Part shown: piece by piece, positions 58,631-64,000 of the stretch
How the letters are laid out: each line of letters starts with the position of its first letter
Position numbering within the stretch: position 1 is the first letter of the stretch
DNA from: Gnetum montanum
Lineage: Eukaryota > Streptophyta > Gnetopsida > Gnetales > Gnetaceae
Length of the DNA stretch: 64,000 nucleotides
NCBI GenBank assembly: GCA_015680685.1
Contig: MNCI01020872.1
Location: 2,924 to 66,923, forward strand
Direction: 5' to 3'
Notes under the pieces: model-generated
What the model was told of the DNA's origin: nothing
Databases searched by the model: none
Seen by the model: the letters and a program-made list of their open reading frames with translations, nothing else
Made by a program: the position numbers and the translations under genes

Positions 58631-59435
58631 TGATGAGTGGTGAGGTAACCCTACACTCAACCATACGAATACGAGCGTTACATGTGCGATCCGGTTGAAC
58701 TCTGTAGACTAAGTGCCTACACGCCTTATGGAACACCTAAGGTTAATCAGTCATTGTCTTCCCAAGCTCACTTGTATTTTTCACGATTGTATGGTTAAGT
58801 GAACTTGAGGTACATGATTTTTATGTCTTTTATGTTTTTATCGCCTATGCTAAGAGATGAAAGGGTGAAGAGACTAAGTAACTAACTTTAACTAACTAAG
58901 CCTTAACTATCCTAGCATTAGTATCCATTCCCACTTACCGTTTCACACCCTGAACCAATGCAATGCTGCTAGGATTATGAAACGCTATTTGTTACTGGGA
59001 TTACCAAGCGTAATGCACGTGCTTGAAGTGGTCGTATTGAATGCACTAAACTATGAGAGTTGAGGGTTGAGAGAGATTAAGTCCTAAGAAAGAATTTAAA
59101 CATTCAACAATAATTAAATCCTCATTAGCTTAGTCCATTCACTACAAGGTTTATCCAAAAGTTCATCTTTATTGTCATACACAATTATGTGCTCAAGTAA
59201 AAAATTGCTTGAATAAAGATCCGTTCACTTTGGGACTCCTACTACGAGCACATGGAAATTATTCAAACTCTGGAATGGAAAAATGGCAAGAGTTTGGCTA
59301 CGGTCTAGATCTAGATGGAGAAACAAGGGAGAGCCACCTCTTATTTATAGAATTTGCGACACGCTACGATATCGCGTATGCGATATCACAAGAGAAGATG
59401 CAATATTGCGGCCGATGCAATATCGTATCCCATCA
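58631..59435 (-). repeat. 5' LTR of element C
   Basis: TGATGAG next to the PBS, outer end CCCATCA. Hexamers GATATC 59368, GATATC 59382, AATATT 59402 and AATATC 59419 (14, 20, 17). TATTTATAG near 59343-59351. Confidence 0.9.
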
Positions 59436-60247
59436 ATCTCTATATACCTAATTGATCATCATTACCTGAGATTTTTTTTTATGACTTTTGAACACCAAAT
59501 TTTCATAATCCAAGTATCATTTATGATTCAAGATCCTTTAGACAACCTCTACATTTTCCAAACTATTCAATTGATTTAATTTCTTCATAAAAAATTATCA
59601 AAAATTCAAAATTTTTCTATGGTAATGTCATAGCTATGATGTCACACATATTAAAAAACTATATATATGTGCAAGAGTTAGAAATTTGTTTCCATTTTTC
59701 CATTTCAAAGCAAGGGGAGTTTTTGCAATTTTTTTAGGGTCTGATGCCCAAACTTCTTAACACCATAACTTTCTCACTACAACTCTGATTTGCATAATTC
59801 TTGAACGCTATTGATCTCAAAGTGCTCAACTTAGTCATGGCGTGTGGGGGAGGGGAGGGTATATTACATGTAGATAAGAAAGGTCGAGTCAAACTTTTCT
59901 AACACCTAGAAGATAATATAAAGGGTAAGTATAAGAATATAATAAGAATATTTCAATTAACTCATCAAATAAAATCCAATGAACTTAACCAATTCTCCTA
60001 ACCAACCATACCAACCATTCAAGGGTACAATGAATAAAAAAATGATAACTATGAGAGGTCATAACAACCAAGGATATAACCATTAAGGGTTTCTTTTTGA
60101 AATTTCTCTAACCTTGCAATCATAATAAGAGTCATAGTTGATAAAAAGGATAAAAACTAAATTAAACCAAGAATACATGAAAGGATTATGAATTGTGAGG
60201 AATTAACATGAAATCCATTGGTAACCTTCAATCCTTAATGATTGTAG
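59436..60247 (+). other. 3' noncoding tract of element I, second part
   Basis: Continues element I after the element C insertion. AATGTC 59624 and GATGTC 59638 are 14 nt apart and a TATATATATG run follows near 59662, matching in position the internal promoter-like block of element A. A GTGTGGGGGAGGGGAGGGTA purine tract lies at about 59843. ATTGTAG stands directly before the third-ORF ATG at 60248. Confidence 0.5.
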
Positions 60248-61920
60248 ATGGCTCCAAAGAAACCCATAGTAGAGGGACCCTTACAACCTGCCAGTAAAAT
60301 ACCAAGAGGCCAAGCAAGAGAACAAACTCTATAAGTAGAACATGTAGAGTAGGAGGCCCAATCATTTAGAATCTATTAGTAGACCCTTGCTACCGAACAA
60401 TTTGCACAAGCTGAGATAGAGGTACTACGAGTGCCAGAACAAGGACAACACCTCATGCTATTTGCAAAATGTCTCTAAGTAATTCAAGAGAAGTCCATAA
60501 TCTCCACTATCATTGTGGAGTTAAACTTTGGACCATTCATGAAGTTTTCTCCTAAAGCTATCAAGATACAACTCTAAGCATCTCCTTTATGGCCCACTCT
60601 TTCAAGCAATGCTGAATGGTACCTAGGAGAGGTATATTAGTTCTCAAAAAATAAGTAGGATGATGCGACTATGAAAATTGAAGGAGTCTCTGTGCCATAT
60701 TCTATTGAGGTAGTTTCAAAGGCCCTAAACATTTCAAATATCGAAGCCAACATTGGACAAATATCTACAAGGTCCAACATAGATCTGAAAAAGTTGTGGC
60801 AATAAAGAGCTTATGGTAAGGAGGACAAGGACTATAGTAAGCTCACTACTGAAGAGAAAATTTATTTTAATATTGGAACCAATCATTTGTTCCGAAAAAA
60901 AAGGCTCAACAAGATCTCCACCTACATAGCTAGAGAAAGTGCAATTTTGATGGTAAGCTTAATGCCAACATTGTCGATTTGCTCTTCCTAGAGATTCAAA
61001 GAAGGTTCTAGGAGAAGAAGGTAGGGAAGCTGATATTGCCATTCCTTGCCTAATTAGGAAGATATGCAAGAAAGCAAGGATTTTGGACTACACAAATGAT
61101 GTACCAAGAAAAGCCTAGAATGAACCCTATGTGGAGATTTCAAAGTCAATGCCATCCAAGAAGGATCAACTAGAAAAGCCAATTGGCATTGAAGGATTGT
61201 TAGGTTCTACACTTGCTAGTAATGTTCCAGCTATCGAACAATAGCAACAAGTAGGACCTAGTGGATCAACACCTATTGGAGATAGGCCTAAACAACAAGC
61301 TCCACCTCTACCACAAGATTATTGACCTTCCATGAGCTATCTATGAAAAATTTCATATACTATTAGCTGAGGATCAATGGAAGGTTCCATCCTTTATAAA
61401 GTAAGTGATAGCTCCATAAGGCCTACAATTTCCACAGGCCTACTCATGGGTAGGTATCTTTGCAAGCAAGAGGAGAGGATGATTGGGTATAGCAGATATC
61501 TGGGAATGCTGCATTCTTCTCAATGATGCTAGAAATTGGTGAAGGCACCACAGTTGTGATCATGTAACACCATGATGTAGTAGGAGTGGTAGAGGATATA
61601 ACTGATCACATTAATAAATCTTTCAATGTTCCCGTTATGCCACTAACCAATATTTCTAGAGCTAAAGATGCTAAAATGCTAATTGAAATATCCAAGATAT
61701 TAGCAAAGCATGAGAATGTCCTTGACAAATTGTTGTAGATAGGCCAAGTCATGCAAAATCTCTTTAATATTCCTAATGATATCACTATAATCCAGTCTGA
61801 TCTAATAGCCACATAAAGAAAGCTAATTATGGAAGAAACGAGGGTAGAACATGTTGAGAATGAGGTGCAAAGGTTACAAGCTAAATTAGGAACTCTAAAA
61901 GTAGAAAGAAGGGGCCTAGC
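60248..61920 (+). pseudogene. Third ORF of element I, N-terminal half and start of coiled coil
   Basis: ATG 60248 opens MAPKKPIVEGPLQPASKIPR, matching the element A copy at 7336. Colinear blocks: ELNFGPF near 60,525; ISTRSN...LKKLW and KLTTEEKIYFNIGTNHLF near 60,760-60,890; LPFLCLIRKICKK near 61,035; then an ETRVEHVENEVQRLQAKLG coiled-coil start at 61829. It is cut at about 61,920 by element J. Many stops. Function unknown, as for element A. Confidence 0.68.
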
Positions 61921-63290
61921 ACAATTTCATCTCATAAAGTCTCCCTTTGAAGTTTCTCTATTTTTTTTTCTGAAGTCTATCTATGATATGGTGCAGTTGC
62001 TTTCTTTGAGAGAATCCATGGTTTGGGCATCAATGCATTAGAGAATAATATCTACCTAAGTTTACATCCAAGGACTCATGATTCCCTTACCTCCATCCTT
62101 GAATCTACTTCATCAAGTTGGATACCCATGAGTACATTTTGTCTTTGTCATTGTATAGTTCTAACATTGTACTCCATCAGTGGATGGATTTTGGTTCCAA
62201 GGAATGGTACTAACTTTCTGATTCTTTTAGAAGTATCCTAAGGAACAATTTCAACTTTTACTAATCATTTTCAATGTTTTGTAAGGCACAAGAATCATGG
62301 AAAGCTTATAGATGATGTTGTGGATTTTCATTATATCTCCCCTCAAACTTGGGGATATTGTTCATATCTAATCATTTTATCTTGTCATCCTTTTGATGCC
62401 TAGTAGGAACTCTAGCTACTTATGAAACATTCAACATGTTTATAATTTCCAACAACAATTCATCATCATCATCATGTCTACAATGACCCCTATGATGACC
62501 ATGCCTCCAATGGCGAGTTATGCTATGCCTCCTTTCTCAGTGATGCTTTTTTTCCTCTCTTTGTTGGCTTCCATCCTAGTTCCTATCATCACAATGAGAC
62601 CTCCTATCATACCCATCTCAATCTTAACTATGCCTATCTCTATCTCTATCACAACTCCTCTTATTATAATTTGATGATAAGGAGGATGATGAAGATGGAG
62701 GACTAGGAGAACAATGACTTCCATAACTTCTCTTTTGATCCTTTCCTTGATCTTTGTTTTTATCTTTTTCCTTCTCCTTGTCATTCTTCTTATCCTTAGA
62801 TGAATGACTTTGAGTCTTGTCTTTTGAGGCTCCTTGGTCTTTGAACCCTGTCCTTCCATCACCAAGGTTCTCCAAGGTTGATTGTAACTATTGGTGAAAA
62901 GTATCCTCCTAAGGGAAAGGAGGAGAATCTATATATTGAAAGTTCCCAAAAAATAAATCCTTGCCCTCTTTATGCATCTATAGGAATAATGATGTCAAGA
63001 CATGTTTGCGATTAGGGGCTTCATAATGGACCTCCATGCATTTATCATTTAAAGCTGGGCTTCCATAGCTTAATAGTCCATGGAGATATTATTTGTTGGT
63101 TCATACTTAGGCGTAACTGCTTCAATACCCAATTTATCAATTGGGCCATGATCATGGTAGGAACAAATCAATTAGGAGGTAACACAATGTTACCATCCAT
63201 ATCTCTTCAATGTAACTACTCATCTTGATGGAGGATGAAGGTGAATTCTAGATAATAGGAATTTAGATGAGCATAGATGACTTTCAGTTA
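61921..63290 (-). pseudogene. gag of element J (long-N-terminus class), truncated
   Basis: On the minus strand from about 63,240: HQDE...HWRDMDGNIVLPPN, a Lys/Asp/Ser-rich linker open at 62624-62875 (KDKKNDKEKEKDKNKDQ, then SSSSSLSSNYN), and a gag core at 61,990-62,400 (LDMNNIPKFEG, WSTMLELYNDKDKMYSWVSN). Homology ends near GRL codons at about 61,930, abutting the third ORF of element I in the opposite orientation. Both partners are truncated, so this is a breakpoint rather than a clean insertion. Confidence 0.75.
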
Positions 63291-64000
63291 TTGATGTGGA
63301 TCATTGAACTTAGAAGGGGGGGATCAATAAGTTCCAAAATTAAAACTTTGTAACACAAAAGCACACACACTAAATTTAATGTGGTTTCCCAACTTGGGTA
63401 ATCTACACTCAAGGGGTAGATCACTAGCACACCTCTAGGCTTTGTTGCTCTCAAAAGTGGTTGAAGGGTCCACACCCTATATAGTATTCAAGCCTCACTT
63501 CAGAGTGTTGTGCGACAACACCAACCACTCAACCTCGTAAGCTCTTGTCAGGCTTGGAATATGGTTTCTAGGCTTCCACAACCTTTACAACCTTGAGCTT
63601 CACTTCAGAGTATTGTACCGCAACACTAATAACTCAATCTCATAGGACCCTAACAAGCTTATGTAAGATGCCTTCCTACAAGAAGCATACCAACCCCACA
63701 GGGCAACAAATGAGAAAAATTACAAGGGATGAATGCAACTCAGTTTGCTGATTCTTGTACATTTAGGTACATCACACTTTACAATGCCAAAATGATAATA
63801 CAATGAGGAGCAATAGAGAATTCAATGGTTACAAATGATTGTACGATGATTACACAATAATCTTGCACATTTCCTAATGCACATGAAGTCTTCTTATAGC
63901 TGTTGTGTTTCTAAATCCATCTTCAACCTTATGTAATGGCTAGCCAATAGTCACTAACGATCATGGAAGACATCTTCTCTATGCTTGAGACATCTTTCTA
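63291..64000. repeat. Unclassified repeat, possibly a copia-type LTR end
   Basis: Text such as CACACACACTAAATTTAATG and GTGGTTTCCCAACTTGGGTA is reminiscent of plant LTR ends. It contains a tandem pair of about 105 bp, both halves with CACTTCAGAGT.TTGT.C..CAACAC...AACTCAA/CACTCAA (starts about 63495 and 63601). No coding signal. Runs off the window. Confidence 0.4.

Larger units (their letters stand above)
52469..59435 (-). mobile_element. Element C: complete gag-protease LTR element, minus strand
   Basis: 5' LTR 58631-59435, PBS 58613-58630, gag-protease about 58490-55540, noncoding tract with an N gap (54993-55174), PPT and 3' LTR 52469-53287. Flanks ATCTT (52464-52468) and ATCTC (59436-59440) agree at 4 of 5 bases. 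Same internal deletion as element B, but a separate insertion, inside element I. Confidence 0.9.

Noticed and set aside
62474-62674. Met/Ile/Pro-rich plus-strand frame
   Set aside because: Antisense shadow of the charged linker in the gag of element J.

Overview
This is eukaryotic, land-plant nuclear DNA. It is AT-rich and intergenic, and almost all of it is nested, decayed retroelements. Plant markers are Ty3/gypsy elements with an Athila/Tat-type primer-binding site (tRNA-Asp-like), a plant-type P58IPK/DNAJC3 gene end, an endogenous caulimovirid and a tRNA-derived SINE. A very large genome (gymnosperm-like) would fit the nesting and the Penelope-like reverse transcriptase, but the species cannot be fixed from this window. 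No intact protein-coding gene is visible, and there are three runs of N.

Layout. Element names are mine. (1) 1-21106 is a three-level nest. The oldest element, H (minus, about 12.5-21.1 kb), has a 5' LTR, gag, protease, RT/RNase H and integrase, all riddled with stops. Element G (minus, 1-2535 plus 11154 to about 12.5 kb) lies in the 3' noncoding part of H. Element A (plus, 2536-11153) is inserted in the gag of G; it has two LTRs, a PBS, a PPT and a perfect CTCGT target-site duplication. (2) 21613-25019: element F (plus), LTR and gag, cut off abruptly. (3) 25020-28173: a telomere-motif tandem array, a 5'-truncated Penelope-like RT, a tRNA-derived SINE and the last three exons of a P58IPK co-chaperone gene. 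(4) 28174-33166: AT-rich intergenic DNA with one solo LTR. (5) 33167-40035: element B (minus), complete, with an AGCAT duplication. (6) About 40251-61920: element I (plus), with LTR, gag, integrase and a 3' ORF, split by an endogenous pararetrovirus (about 41554-48640) and by element C (minus, 52469-59435, ATCTT/ATCTC). (7) About 61920-63290: gag of element J (minus). The rest is an unclassified repeat.

How the parts relate. All LTRs belong to one family (TGATGAG...CTCATCA ends, the same leader and the same PBS). H is the only copy with a recognisable full set of pol domains. A and G share one internal deletion (gag joined to the integrase end). B and C share another (gag-protease joined to the integrase end). 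Both classes are flanked by LTRs, and A, B and C carry their own target-site duplications, so they look like non-autonomous gag-only lineages mobilised in trans. Elements A and I also carry a third ORF (N-terminal plant-transposon-like domain plus a long coiled coil) before the 3' LTR.

The least expected signal is regulatory. Nearly every U3 in the family carries an array of palindromic hexamers phased at 14 nt, with 17 or 20 nt between pairs, ending about 20-30 nt before a TATA box. The spacing persists while the hexamer changes from GATATC to RTTAAY in element G. The same phasing recurs inside element A, just ahead of a second TATA box upstream of its third ORF.
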